DNA of 64,000 nt from Coptis chinensis. Lineage: Eukaryota; Streptophyta; Magnoliopsida; Ranunculales; Ranunculaceae. This document shows positions 10,641-20,792 of this stretch, one piece after another. The translations under genes were made by a program, and so were the position numbers. The DNA lies in contig CM027378.1 of NCBI GenBank assembly GCA_015680905.1, positions 73,685,501 to 73,749,500 of the forward strand. The letters run 5' to 3'. Numbering within the stretch: the first letter of the stretch is position 1; every line of letters starts with the position of its first letter. A model generated the notes under the pieces. It searched no databases and was not told the DNA's origin. It saw only the letters and a program-made list of their open reading frames with translations.

Positions 10641-11557
10641 TGTTACAAAGAAAAATAAAATAAGTATTAGTAACTATAATAAGTTTAATCAAATCTAAAT
10701 CATATTCTGATTTTTAACACTACTATTACAGTTCCAAAACTTCCATAGTCTTCCCTAGTACCTTGCCCAACCTACATTCCATGTATGCTATGCCTGCTAC
10801 TCCTACTAGTTAAGTTGTCATTATCCATAGGCATATACCCTATGTTAGAAAGTTTTGTATATGTACCGTCCACCAAACTCTTTATCTTTAGGTGGGAGCA
10901 CTGGGGACATCATCTTTGAGTGGAAAGGCTAGTGCTCGGGACTTGTTATAGTTTACTAGGATATCCACTCTATGATTTTGTATACTCTTTTTCCCGTAAT
11001 AAATATATCTCAATCTGCTGACTTAAAAATAAATTACAGTCGTTCAACTAAATATGGTGTGATGGTTTCCTGAAGAGTAAATAAACCCTAAAAGTTATAA
11101 ATCACTTGCCAGCTCCTATAATTCTATTAGAAATGTTTAAATTTTTTTTATTACTTCTCCTGAATGTCAATTCCTACTTTAAATAGAAACTCTTAGCAAA
11201 TGTCATGAAAATGTCAATCAAGATAACCAAGTTTCAGTAGCATAAGATGACTACAATCTTTAAGACACTAACAGCGGTTACAAGTGTATCTGTTGTAACT
11301 CTCACTCTCATTATGCCATATAATGAAGTACAAACTTTAGTGTATATGCTATGCAGAGGTAGTCTTGATAGAGAGAAAAAGGGAGAAGGTCGTTTAGTTA
11401 GAATGACCCAAATAACGGCAATCACTCTAGATTTTCACGATAGAAGCCCAATGTGGACTCCGTTCAAAGGGAGATAGAAGACGTCAATCTCATTTTATTC
11501 CAACAAACCAACCATAATATTTTATTCATCGATGACCGTTGAAGGTATTTTATTCAT
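10641..11557. other. No recognisable gene
   Basis: AT-rich sequence upstream of the PMD gene. It would hold the PMD promoter if the gene was once active. I see no conserved reading frame or repeat here. Confidence 0.4.
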
Positions 11558-11689
11558 CCAACCACAATAGTTTCACACTTCCATGGATTTACTAATATTC
11601 CAACAAACATGCCAAACCGTGAACAACGACAATATTATGTACAGGATTAAGAAGGTAATCCTTGTTGTGGCCTCTCAATCCTTATTATG

Positions 11690-12030
11690 CCACAAATTGC
11701 ATTGTATAATTTGTCGTTTTGGAGTCCAAACAACGTGCATTGTATAATAATCAACAATAGAAAACACAAATTATTCAGCAATACAAAGAATATTTTTTTT
11801 AAAAAAAACATTCAAACGACCTCACGGGGTCGTTTGGGCCATTTCCAAAATGACCTCACCGAGTCGTTTGGTGCATCTTCAAAATGACCTCACTGGGTCA
11901 TTTCAATATTTTTCAAACAATACTTCGTACCAACAGTCCAAACAACTTGCATTGTATAATAATCAATAATATAAACCACAAATTATTCAACAATAACAAC
12001 CACAAATTATTCAACAATAGAAACCACAAA
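11690..12030 (+). repeat. Repeat with GTCGTTTG hairpins (array 4)
   Basis: A unit containing TGCATTGTATAATAATCAA and CACAAATTATTCA occurs twice (about 11730-11785 and 11949-12000, with an extra partial copy). Between the copies lie three hairpins: 11813-11836 (CAAACGACC, TCACGG, GGTCGTTTG), about 11849-11869, and 11882-11903 (AAATGACC, TCACTG, GGTCATTT). The open frame over this stretch has no recognisable product. Confidence 0.75.
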
Positions 12031-12103
12031 TTGAGAAACTAGAGTTGAATTAAAAAAAAATTAAACAAAATGCACTCACCAATTGATATTCGAAACTGAA
12101 GAC

Positions 12104-12160
12104 AGTGATTGGTGATTGGTGGAGTGATTGGTGGTCTCACGAGTGATTGGTGGAGTGATT
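12104..12160 (+). repeat. GATTGGTG minisatellite
   Basis: Short tandem copies of GTGATTGGTGGA at the right-hand, subterminal side of TE1. The frames reading through it on either strand are by-products. Confidence 0.7.
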
Positions 12161-12284
12161 TTTTGCTTTGGGTTTTGTTTTGGGTGTTTTTGGTAAGAAA
12201 TCGCGAGAGAGATGACTGGTTAAAGCAGGTTGTAGCCGGTATGCATTGAGGTTGGGGGTGTCTGGGGCTTTTGCTGTTAGGCTT

Positions 12285-12337
12285 CGTTGTTGGGCTTGGG
12301 CTGGAGCCTGCCCAATCCAATTTATGTGGCACCCAAT
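12285..12337 (-). repeat. TE1 right terminal inverted repeat
   Basis: Reverse complement of the left repeat: TGCCCAATCCAATTT at 12309-12323 is exact, and the inner CGTTGTTGGGCTTGGGCT block matches at 16 of 18 positions. The outer nine bases of each end (GGTAGTTTA left, GAGTCCTGT right when reverse-complemented) match poorly. Confidence 0.65.
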
Positions 12338-12560
12338 ACAGGACTCATAAATATTATTAAAATGTAATTCTTTCAAGTCAACAATTTCTACTGGGATTTA
12401 TGCAATATATGGATAGTACACACGCAAAGCGTATACACGTATGCTAGTATGAATAGTCTCTGTCCCAAATTAGCTAACTAAATCGAGCATCTAATCAAAA
12501 CCCGGCCCATTAGACCTTGCAATCTGCCAACAGACACACAATTACGTGAACTTATTTTAA

Positions 12561-13941
12561 GGGCCGCGGTATTGACACCCAAAAAAATGGAGTTAGCACC
12601 CCTTTGCTTAAATCCGTGGTACTGGCACCCCTCCATTTAATGAGACATTATCTATACACCCCGCCATCCAAAACACCCCACCCCACTTTTCGAGTGAAAA
12701 ATGAGCTACGACAGTTGATTGCCGTCAGTGTTGTCTTTTAGCGGCACCCTTGTGTCGTGGGTTTGTTTTGTTGGTGGCATCTGGCTGCCATGGAATTCCA
12801 GTAGGGGTAAAGAAATTTTTGAATGAAAAATAAACTACAACAGTTGATTGCTATCAGTGTGGTCTTTTGGCGGCACCCTTGTGTTGCAAGTTTGTTCTTT
12901 TGGCGACATCAGCTTGCTGTGGAATTCCAGTAGAGTAAAGAAACATGTTTGGCATCAACTTCCTTCTGATCGAGCATGGTTTTGCGATCCTTATATTGAG
13001 ATGGTATTAGATTGTAGTATTAACTATACAATAACAAGTATATCGACATGTATATAAAAGATACGACACTTCCAGGACTCCAGTATCACAACTACAATGT
13101 CAAAAAAGATAACCGTAAATCAACTTAGCATTTGCATACATAAATTACACCAAAAGTTTCCATGTGAACCAAATCGTATTGAGAGTATTGTGCTAATTAG
13201 CAATATGGTCTTGCCACGCCCATGCAACAAAACTAGATATGCATTAAGTGGTTTATAATCTGCAACAACAAGATTGCATTGCTTGACTCTTTTAAAAGAC
13301 TCGTCTGGAAACCATGAGACATTTCCCAGAGAAAACCATAACAAAAGGGGGCACCACATAGGCAGCAAACCTTAGCACCACCATATCATTCAAAGTTGAA
13401 AATTCAATTCCAACAGGTATATCTTGTTTGGCAAATATCCCAACTCTAACTTCCCCCAACACATTCCACTTCCTTGTTTCAAAATTTGGTTGGTTGGAAG
13501 TTCCAAAAAGTATGAACCGAGAGTCAAACCAGAAATTTTCGAGTAAAAAATGAGCTACGACAGCTGATTGCTGTCAGTGTTGTTTGTTGGCGGCACCTTG
13601 TGCCGTGGGTTTGTTCTGTTGGCGAAATCTGGCTGCAGTGGTATTTTCATCAGTCATATTTGAATGAAGTAAATTTTTATGGAATTGAAAATGGCAGGAG
13701 TTCGGTTTCGCTAGGACAAGAAAAGGGATGGAGGGAAAGTGTCGGATGAGAATGAGAAATATAAGGTTTGGATTTTTTTTTTTCAAACTTGGGTGCCTAC
13801 TTGGACAAAAAAAGGTGGGGTGCTTGGTGGGGGGTGGTAAACCCATATGAAGAAGGGACATATGTGGAATAACCATTATTCCACTACTCTTTTACCAAAG
13901 GGGTGCTAGTCCCATTTATGAGGGCGTCAATACCGCGACCC
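12561..13941. mobile_element. TE2: non-autonomous TIR transposon, 1,381 bp
   Basis: The ends are GGGCCGCGGTATTGACACCC (left) and, reverse-complemented, GGGTCGCGGTATTGACGCCC (right). Further inside both ends carry TAGCACCCCTTTG, giving about 50 bp of inverted repeat. TATTTTAA flanks both ends exactly (12553-12560 and 13942-13949), an 8-bp target duplication. No transposase is encoded. An 8-bp duplication is typical of hAT elements, but the GGG...CCC ends and long TIRs also fit Mutator-like elements, so the superfamily is left open. Confidence 0.85.
12695..13650 (+). repeat. Three direct copies of a roughly 120-bp segment inside TE2
   Basis: Copies at about 12697-12815, 12822-12945 and 13540-13645 share GAGCTACGACAG(T/C)TGATTG, TCAGTGT(T/G)GT, GGCGGCACC and GGGTTTGTTCTGTTGGCG. 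The first two are adjacent; the third lies about 600 bp away near the right TIR. A minus-strand open frame over the third copy (13876-13574) has no known domain; it could be captured gene sequence but I cannot say so. Confidence 0.75.
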
Positions 13942-13949
13942 TATTTTAA

Positions 13950-14315
13950 TAGGCCCGCCAATATCATAACATAAAATGGGGATTGCTATATACACCTACC
14001 AATTCTCTCAAAGCAGACCCCGCTTAAAACAATTAAAATACCGGACATGTCTCCAAAAATCCTCGTAGGGTAGACCCCATTTCAGATAAAGACGGTTTGA
14101 CCAGACTAACCTATTTAGTTTTGGATAGTTGATATGAACCGTTTAATTGGTCAAAATTGGTCAACTTTTAGTAATTCACTAAATTTCGGTCAATATTGGG
14201 TGACAAAATCTTGATTTTAAGACAATAATTCGAAAATCATTACTAACCATATATTGTTTAAGTAATTCACTAAAATTTGGTCAAAGGTGTAGAGTTCAGA
14301 ATTTAAGGTTTTGTG
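13950..14315. other. Gene-free flank with a repeated segment
   Basis: The sequence at 14130-14251 (TATGAACCGTTTAATTGG onward) recurs in the same orientation at 25004-25127 on the other side of E2, at roughly 85% identity by eye. E2 therefore inserted into a locus of diverged tandem repeats. No gene is seen. Confidence 0.7.
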
Positions 14316-14320
14316 CTTTG

Positions 14321-14858
14321 TGTAAGAACCAAAAACCTCCAATGGAGTAAAACACAAATAACACTTAAATAGAACCACGAAGTCTTTATTCTGTTATCTC
14401 TTTCCCTTCTTTATTTTTCTTTCTTCTTCTTTTTCCTCTCCACTTTTCTCTTTCTCTGCGGCCTCCTTTTCCTGTCTTCCTTCTCTTCTTTTTATACCCC
14501 TCCCCTCTCTTTCTGGACAATCCATCTGTCCCCTCATCTGACGGCTCTCCTCTTAGCCGTACCTCGGCCACGTCTACCCTTAGGATTCCACGACCCGATT
14601 CTCCTGCTCCCTGGGGTAGTGTATTAAACTGCTTCCCTCCCTTGTCCCGCTGACTCGGTCTTCGCTCCTTCATTGAAATGCCCCGATCTAGACCCTCCCT
14701 CTTCCTTCCATCCCTCGGCCCATATTACAGCCGTATCCATGCCACCTCCACTCTCTAGGGTTTCATAGACATGATCCCATACTCCCCAACCTACCTTGTT
14801 ACACTGCCTCCCCCCTTTGCCTTTGACCCAGTCCCGTGTTATATAATGGGCCACTACA
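14321..14858 (-). repeat. E2 3' LTR
   Basis: 538 bp, TGTAAGAACC...CCACTACA on the plus strand. It is preceded by TSD CTTTG and followed by the purine-rich tract. C-rich/T-rich on the plus strand; open frames within it are not genes. Confidence 0.95.
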
Positions 14859-14875
14859 AATGCCCCTTCTCGACT
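14859..14875 (-). other. E2 polypurine tract
   Basis: The minus strand reads GTCGAGAAGGGGCATT directly before the 3' LTR, suitable as plus-strand DNA primer. It is a moderately good tract, interrupted by pyrimidines at the junction. Confidence 0.6.
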
Positions 14876-15387
14876 TCGCGGTCATATGATTGGTCCGAGG
14901 TCGAGAACTTCCACCGTTTTATCTCCTCTCTAGCTAATATATGTCCATTTTGTGAAGTGTGTGATGTGAAAGTCACTCATCACGCGTGTTTTTTCTGTGC
15001 GCCCACGTGTCGTTCGTCGGTTAGAGCCCCAGCCGATGCTTCGTTTTCCTCGCCACTCAAAATTACCTTTTTACCCCCAGCCTATTTAAACCCCCCAATC
15101 CTTCTTCTTCTTCCCTCACTTTCTTTTCCCTTGTCTCTTCTCCTTCACTCTCTTTTCTCAAACTCCCCGTTTTTCTCCTCCTCCAAACCTTCACCGGCGC
15201 GTGTGTGTTTCCCTGTGGTGGTCTCTCCGGTACCTTCCTTCATCTCCGGCTATCTCTCACAACCTCACCCACTCCCTTTTACCATTGATCGGTACATTTT
15301 CTTGGCCTTCTCTCTTTTATTTGAACTATCTTTCCCTTTCTCATTTTGAAATAATTCGATTCCTAGAGTCTGTTCATCTCCCTTCCG

Positions 15388-16986
15388 ATGTTGGACCGCG
15401 AATCTGGTGACTCGTCTTCTTCCCGTTCAGCGGGGGTATCTTCTCCCCCTCCTCCTGTTTCCACAGCGGTACCCTCCACCTTCGGTTGCCTCACTACTTT
15501 ACTGCCGCCCCCCTAGATCTTGTAGACCTAATTTAGACGCCATTAGAGCAACCTACGGTGTTCCTGCCGACGTTGTATTGGAACACATGTCCTCTGTCAC
15601 CCACTATCCCTATTTGGTTCCCTGCAGACCGGGTTCTCTTATCATCACGATAGGTCAAATGGTTGTTGGTCTGCGGCTTCCCCTTACTCTCCTGGATGTT
15701 GAAGTTTGCAAGCACTTCAACATTCCCCCTTGCCAAGGTATAGGAATTTTTTGGCGGATAATGTATGCTGCAGATTCTTATAACAGGACACGAGAACCCA
15801 AGATCACTAGCCGCGACATCTACTCCCAATACTATCTCAAACCAGCACCAAGGATGTCAGCATAGGATACCAGTCCTTCTGCGTTCGTCCTAAAAAACAT
15901 TCTTTTCTCCTTAAGCTCTCCACTTTCGATAAAGTTTGGCATCACTATCCGCTCTATGTATCAGGAAACTTTCTGTCCACGGACATTCCCTCCACCCTGA
16001 CTCTTAACCACCTCGCCTTCCAACTTCGCAATGAGTATCGTAGTTCTTTCCCCGTTTTTCGAAAAGTTTTCCCTTCGATCTATTAACTCACCTCTGTTCT
16101 TATTTACAGGCTAGAGGCCCGATTCCAAATCCAGGATTTATGACAACATCTCATGTCCTATCTTTGCCAAACTCCGCGACCTTGGCCCTGCCCAGGCTGA
16201 CTTCTTAGGCATTCATCCCACCACCGCTACTCCTTTACTGCCCATCCCTGCTCTCAACACCTTCCGTGGCTTAACAGGTCCTTTTTTTTCGTCCCCCTCC
16301 CAAGGAGCGAAAGCCCCGCGTGTCCCCTCCTTCCAAGAAGAGATCTCGTTCCCATAGCTCTCACCGCCCCCCTCCTCAAACTTCCTCACACTCTTCCGCC
16401 TCCTGTGAACCTCAAGATCTCCACCCTTCTTCCACTCCCAGCGACGTCCCTTCCTACCGCTCTATCTCCCACTGGGGCGATCAGTTCACCTCTCACCCCT
16501 CACCTCTCGCAGACATCGACGTCCACAAGTAGAAATTGTTTGATAGCGACTCCGATGATGACGTGATGGAAGTTCCCCCCGCCGACATGCATGCGCCGAC
16601 TGATCAACCGCCAGCTAAGAGGCCGCGGATGTCCACCTCTGAGGGGCCTGTCTCTACAATGCACCAGGGCTTCGTGCCTGATGGTCAAGCCCCTACTTCT
16701 ACACCCTATCATCCAGTTGACTCCTCTCCCTGCACTCGCCGGCTTGGCAAGGAACCCGCTCAGCCTCCCGCCCCGACATCCACTCTTGCGCCTGTTGAGG
16801 ACTTCTGTCCTATTTTCAATGTGCGCAACCGGAAAGTGAATACGGTGGACTCCGCTTTGGACAATGCCGCTATGGCCTCCTCCTTGTTCTACAATGCTTA
16901 TCTGCCTAAGGACATTGCCTATGCTGATGGAGGTACATTTGACCAACATCACACCTCCCTATACACAAACTGGGAAAGGGTATAAC

Positions 16987-17045
<59 letters not shown>

Positions 17046-17735
17046 TTTTATCCCTCTCCCTTTTTGACTCAGGTGAGCCTGGACATCTCCTTCATGATCC
17101 GCTGCCTTCTCCGCGCCAAGAACAAGGTGACCGCCTTGGAACAAGAGCTCAACAGCGCCACTGGTTTGCGAGCGGCCTACACTGGACTTCAGGCAGATCT
17201 GGTAGTTGCCAATTTGGCCAAAGTCCAGGCTCAGGACGAATTTAAGTCAACAAAATCCTCCCATCAACTGTACATGGACTCCGTCAATGATCGCTTGCGC
17301 TGTCAAAGGGAAGAGCTTCTCCACCACCACCAGCTCAATTTGGATGCCCTCACCCAACAACATGAGAAAACTGTGGATGCCCTCAGTCAGGCCCACAAGG
17401 ATGACACCGCCAAGATGATGGAGCAGCCCCAATCAGACATGACGGCTCTCCGTGACCGTTTCAAGGCTCTGGCGAAGAAGAGAGTGGCACGGAAGGTTCA
17501 AGAGGAACTCGCCCGGCTCACCCAGGAAGGCCGCCTTCTCCCAGAGATACCCGCGGTTCTGGTGACTGAACCCACTGAGGTCGCCAGTGATCCAACGGAA
17601 GCCGCGGACCCTTCTGGCATACCCGAGAACCTTGTGATGGGCGATGACCCCTTTCCTACCGCGGTCATTCCGGAGTCCCCCGCTGTCGACTCTGAAGTTA
17701 CTGCTACCGAAAACATGGCTGATTCATCCACCTAG
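15388..17735 (+). pseudogene. E2 antisense ORF (putative gypsy-type transposon protein, PF04195-like)
   Basis: Transcribed opposite to gag-pol. The ATG at 15388 opens MLDRESGDSSSSRSAGV, then after a one-base shift near 15510 comes the conserved core YGVPADVVLEHM, GQMVVGLRLPLTLLDVEV and CQGIGIFWRIMYAAD. A Ser/Pro-rich basic linker follows (16320-16532), then an acidic segment MFDSDSDDDVMEVPP. After an intron comes a coiled coil (17072-17500) rich in Leu, Gln and Glu, and an acidic tail ending at 17735. Introns are suggested by NWER|GTATAAC ... ACTCAG|GTGAGC (about 16979-17071) and by an acceptor near 16109. Antisense ORFs of this kind are known in Tat elements; their role is unknown. The relative in E7 (33133-35422) shares GLRLPL and the CQ..G..W wording. 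Confidence 0.8.
16989..17047 (+). repeat. (TC)n microsatellite in an intron of the antisense ORF
   Basis: About 25 TC/CT dinucleotides with one TTTC interruption, between a GTATAAC donor and a CTCAG acceptor. It makes a long polypyrimidine tract upstream of the acceptor. Confidence 0.9.
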
Positions 17736-18009
17736 GGAATGCCCTAGTTCTCTCTTTGTATCAAATACTTGTCATTAACTTACAACCTGGGTTCGCCCCT
17801 ATCCGCATATTTTGTTGTGTAGCTATATTTTATATGTCTGTCGTTCGCCATACTTTTCCTACTTCCATTATTTCCTTTAGTATGATATTTGATTTAGTAT
17901 GCTATGTTGTTCCCTCTTTATCTTTTGGTTCTATCTATCCGCTTGTACGACATCTCTCTCTTTATGCAAATCTCTCCTTATGCTATGTTATTCCCTCTTT
18001 AGTATGTTA

Positions 18010-18905
18010 TGTATCCCTTGCATCTCTGGTCTGTGGAGGGCTCATCCCGCTCTACGGGCTCGACCAGGCCTTGGGGCAACTCTCTTTGCCCCACCTATCT
18101 CTTGCATCTCTGTTCCGTGGAGGGCTCATCCCACTCTGCGGGCACGATCAGGCTCTTGAGGTTGTTGGGGCCACTCTCCTTGCCCCATGTGTCTCTCACA
18201 TCTCGGATCCGTGGAGGGCTCATCCCACTCCGCGGTCTCGACTAGGCTTTGGGGCCACTTTCTTTGCCCCACCTTTCTCATGCATCTATGTTCCGCGAAG
18301 GGCTCATCCCACTCTGCGGGCTCGACCAGGCTCTCAAGCCTATAGGGGCCACTCTCCTTGCCCCATGTATCTCTCGCATCTTTGATCCGTGGAGGGCTCA
18401 TCCCACTCCGCGGGCTCGACCAGGCTTTGGGGCCACTCTCTTTACCCCACTTTTCTCTTGCATCTAGGTTCTGCGGAGGGCTCATCCCACTTCGCGGGCT
18501 TGATCAGGCTCTCAAGCCTGTTGGGGCTACTCTCCTTGCCCCATGTATCTCTCGCATCTCGGATCCGTGGAGGGCTCAACCAGGCTTTGGGGCCACTCTC
18601 TTTCGCCCCCATTTCTCTTACTCTTACATCTATGTTCCGCGGAGTGCTCATCCCACTCTGCTAGCTCAATCAGACTCTCAAGCCTATTAGGGCCACTCTC
18701 CTTGCCCCATGTATCTTTTGCATCTTGGATCCGTGGAGGGCTCACCCCACTTCGTGGGCTCGACCATGTTTTGGGGCCACTCTTTTTGCCCCACCTTTCT
18801 CTAGCATCTCTGATCCGTGGAGGGCTCATCCCACTCGGCGGGCTCGATCAGGCTCTCAAGCCTATTTGGGCCACTCTTCTTGCTCCATGTATCTCTTGCA
18901 TCTCA
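18010..18905 (+). repeat. Alternating 83/95-bp tandem array in E2
   Basis: GGAGGGCTCATCCC-type anchors occur near 18035, 18118, 18213, 18296, 18391, 18475, 18569, 18641, 18735 and 18817. Spacings alternate 83, 95, 83, 95, 84, 94, 72 (a deletion), 94 and 82. The long monomer carries TCAAGCCTNTTGGGGCCAC and CCTTGCCCCATGTAT; the short one carries TTTGCCCCACCTTTCTC. The true period is thus a dimer of about 178 bp, with about five dimers present. Long open frames across it on both strands are artefacts of the repeat. Confidence 0.88.
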
Positions 18906-18955
18906 GATTCACAGTTTATATTCTTCTTTAAACACTACACAGAAGAAACGCATTT

Positions 18956-20047
18956 TCATTCACAAAAGTGCTGTGGTTTTATACATTTACATACAGCTCT
19001 AGTCCTCTGCTCTGGACTTCCATACATTGTTCGAAGCTTATAGGTTCCTGACCCCCCTTCCTCCATCACAGTGTATGACCCTTCCCAGTTTGGGCCTAGT
19101 TTCCCATCCCTTTCCTCCTTCGTGCTTGGCGTCACCCAGTGGAGCACCAATTCCCCTACCTTAAACTTCCGCGGCTTGACTAGCTTATTATATTGCCTCT
19201 GTAACCTCCGATGATACTCTTCCAAACTGATGCGGGCTGAATCTCTTCTATCTTCTGCCAAATTCAAATCTCCGGCCAAAATACGCCAATTTAATCCTTC
19301 CTCCACAGCCTTGGCTCTCTTGGTAGTCGCCACCAGTTCTGAGGGAATCACGGCCTCAACGCCGTATGCTAAGGCGAACGGGGTCTCTTTGGTGGTGGTC
19401 CGCGGAGTGGTTCTATAAGCCCAAAGAACATGATTCAACTCATCGGCCCATGCGCCCTTCCTATCTTCCAGTTTTTTTTTTAGATTGTTTAGTATGGTCT
19501 TGTTGGAAGATTCAGCCTGCCCGTTGCCTTCTGGGTTGTAAGGGGCAGAAAACCCTTGCTTCACCTTGTAGGCTTCGAGGAAAGCCACCACCTTAGCTCC
19601 TGTGAACTGTGTCCCATTGTCTGCAACGATGGCATACGGCAGCCCGAACCGACATATGATGTTCTCCCATATAAACTTAATCACTAGAGCCTCCTTTATC
19701 TGCTGCAAGGGGACGGCTTCTATCCATTTAGTGAAGTAGTCCGTGGCTGCCAACATATATCTTTTTTTGCCACTAGCCATGGGCAATGACCCTACGATAT
19801 CCAACGCCCACATGGTAAAGGGCCAAGGGCTGGAGACATTATGTAGGGGCTCCGCAGGTGCAAATCTCTGACACTTGTCACACCTCTTAGCAAATTCTAC
19901 TGCATCCTGTTTTATATGAGGCCAGAAATAGCCTTGCGTCATTAACCAATGTGCCGTAGTCCTCCCTGCGGAGTGACTCCCATAGTCCCCTTTGTGCAAT
20001 TCTGCCAGTACTTTTGAAGATAATCGCGGCCCCAGGCATTTCAGCAA
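18956..20047 (-). CDS. E2 integrase
   Basis: 363 open codons. HH-CC zinc region: HKGDYGSHSAGR ... CDKCQRF (residues about 18-60). The rve core has WALDIVGSLPM, VADNGTQFTG and NPEGNGQAESSNKTI, giving D, D and E. C-terminal: ELVLHWVTPSTKEERDGKLG then GPNWEGSY, the usual gypsy integrase tail. It would insert element cDNA. It is the best preserved domain of E2. Just upstream (20048-20068) a stop separates it from the second RNase H, so the polyprotein is broken. Confidence 0.93.
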   Translation of the reverse strand: MLKCLGPRLSSKVLAELHKGDYGSHSAGRTTAHWLMTQGYFWPHIKQDAVEFAKRCDKCQRFAPAEPLHNVSSPWPFTMWALDIVGSLPMASGKKRYMLAATDYFTKWIEAVPLQQIKEALVIKFIWENIICRFGLPYAIVADNGTQFTGAKVVAFLEAYKVKQGFSAPYNPEGNGQAESSNKTILNNLKKKLEDRKGAWADELNHVLWAYRTTPRTTTKETPFALAYGVEAVIPSELVATTKRAKAVEEGLNWRILAGDLNLAEDRRDSARISLEEYHRRLQRQYNKLVKPRKFKVGELVLHWVTPSTKEERDGKLGPNWEGSYTVMEEGGSGTYKLRTMYGSPEQRTRAVCKCIKPQHFCE

Positions 20048-20068
20048 TGGCCCATTAAAGTTCTTTAG

Positions 20069-20644
20069 TTATAGTTCCCCTTCCATTAATACATATCTCT
20101 GAGACGCCTGCTCCAACCTCCTTTTCTCGTTCCTAGCCGTCACCTCCCCTTCCTCTAGAAAGCGCTTGATGGGATCCATCCACCCCCCTTCTTCCTCTGC
20201 AACTTGGGACACCTCCATCACCTCCTCTGTGCTTGGCCTCTCCAGTCTTTCCACCTTTATAGTTCTTTCTTCTGACCCCAGCATGGCGGCAGCCACATAT
20301 GCCAGAGCGTCTGCATGCCTATTCTCCCCGCGCCCTAGGTGCACAAACTGAAGCTTTGTAAACTTGCTAGCTCTTTGATGCACCACCTTCAAGTATTTGG
20401 CCATTCTTGGACATCGGGCCACGAACCCCCCATTTGCCTGACATACCACCAGATTTGAATCTGAGTACACGATCAAGTCTTTCACTCCCAAGTCTTCTGC
20501 CATTCTTAGTCCTACTATAACGGCTTCATACTCTGCTTCGTTACTGGATGCTGCGAATCCTAGTTTCATGGTTAACTCTATCCTGTTATTATCAGGAGTA
20601 ACCAACACCACTCCTATGCCGCTGCAACATTCGGGTTCACCCAT
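20069..20644 (-). pseudogene. E2 second (archaeal-type) RNase H
   Basis: 191 codons opening GIGVVLVTPDNNRIE, then NEAEYEAVIVGLRMAEDLG, VYSDSNLVVCQANG and GENRHADALAYVAA. These are the RNase H fold motifs with E, D and the HADALA signature; the first catalytic Asp lies beyond the broken start. A second RNase H between the ordinary one and integrase is diagnostic for Tat-lineage gypsy elements, where it is thought to supplement a weakened primary RNase H. The linker to integrase is Glu-rich and ends in a stop at 20069. Confidence 0.9.
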
Positions 20645-20792
20645 TCCGCTTATCCCAAGGGTCTAGTTGATCGGGCACCACATCCTTTTTTGATTCCATA
20701 ACCATCTCCTCTCCCCATGTCGGGTCCTCTGCTGGGAATTCTGCCAAGAACTCCGCAACAGCATGCACTTTCTCCGTTGTTCTTATCTGATA

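Larger units (their letters stand above)
5258..12346. mobile_element. TE1: proposed PMD-carrying DNA transposon (Mutator-like?)
   Basis: Imperfect inverted repeats bracket the region (5267-5346 and 12285-12337). The octamer ATAAATAT occurs at both 5250-5257 and 12347-12354, nine bases outside each inverted repeat core, and may be the target duplication. Inside are a decayed minus-strand PMD gene, a short plus-strand exon facing it, several arrays based on GTCGTTTG, a telomere-like tandem block and AATG/ATTC microsatellites. PMD genes are known to occur in MuDR-type and gypsy elements. The two-gene convergent layout resembles MuDR but the transposase body is absent, so the superfamily is an inference. 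Confidence 0.55.

Noticed and set aside
14386..14854. Minus-strand frames within the E2 LTR (also at 24375-24891)
   Set aside because: They occur in both LTR copies with differences that do not preserve protein sequence, and consist of low-complexity Arg/Lys/Glu.
17756..18829. Several overlapping open frames of 70-209 codons on both strands
   Set aside because: They arise from the 83/95-bp array; reading frames repeat with the unit and carry no domain.
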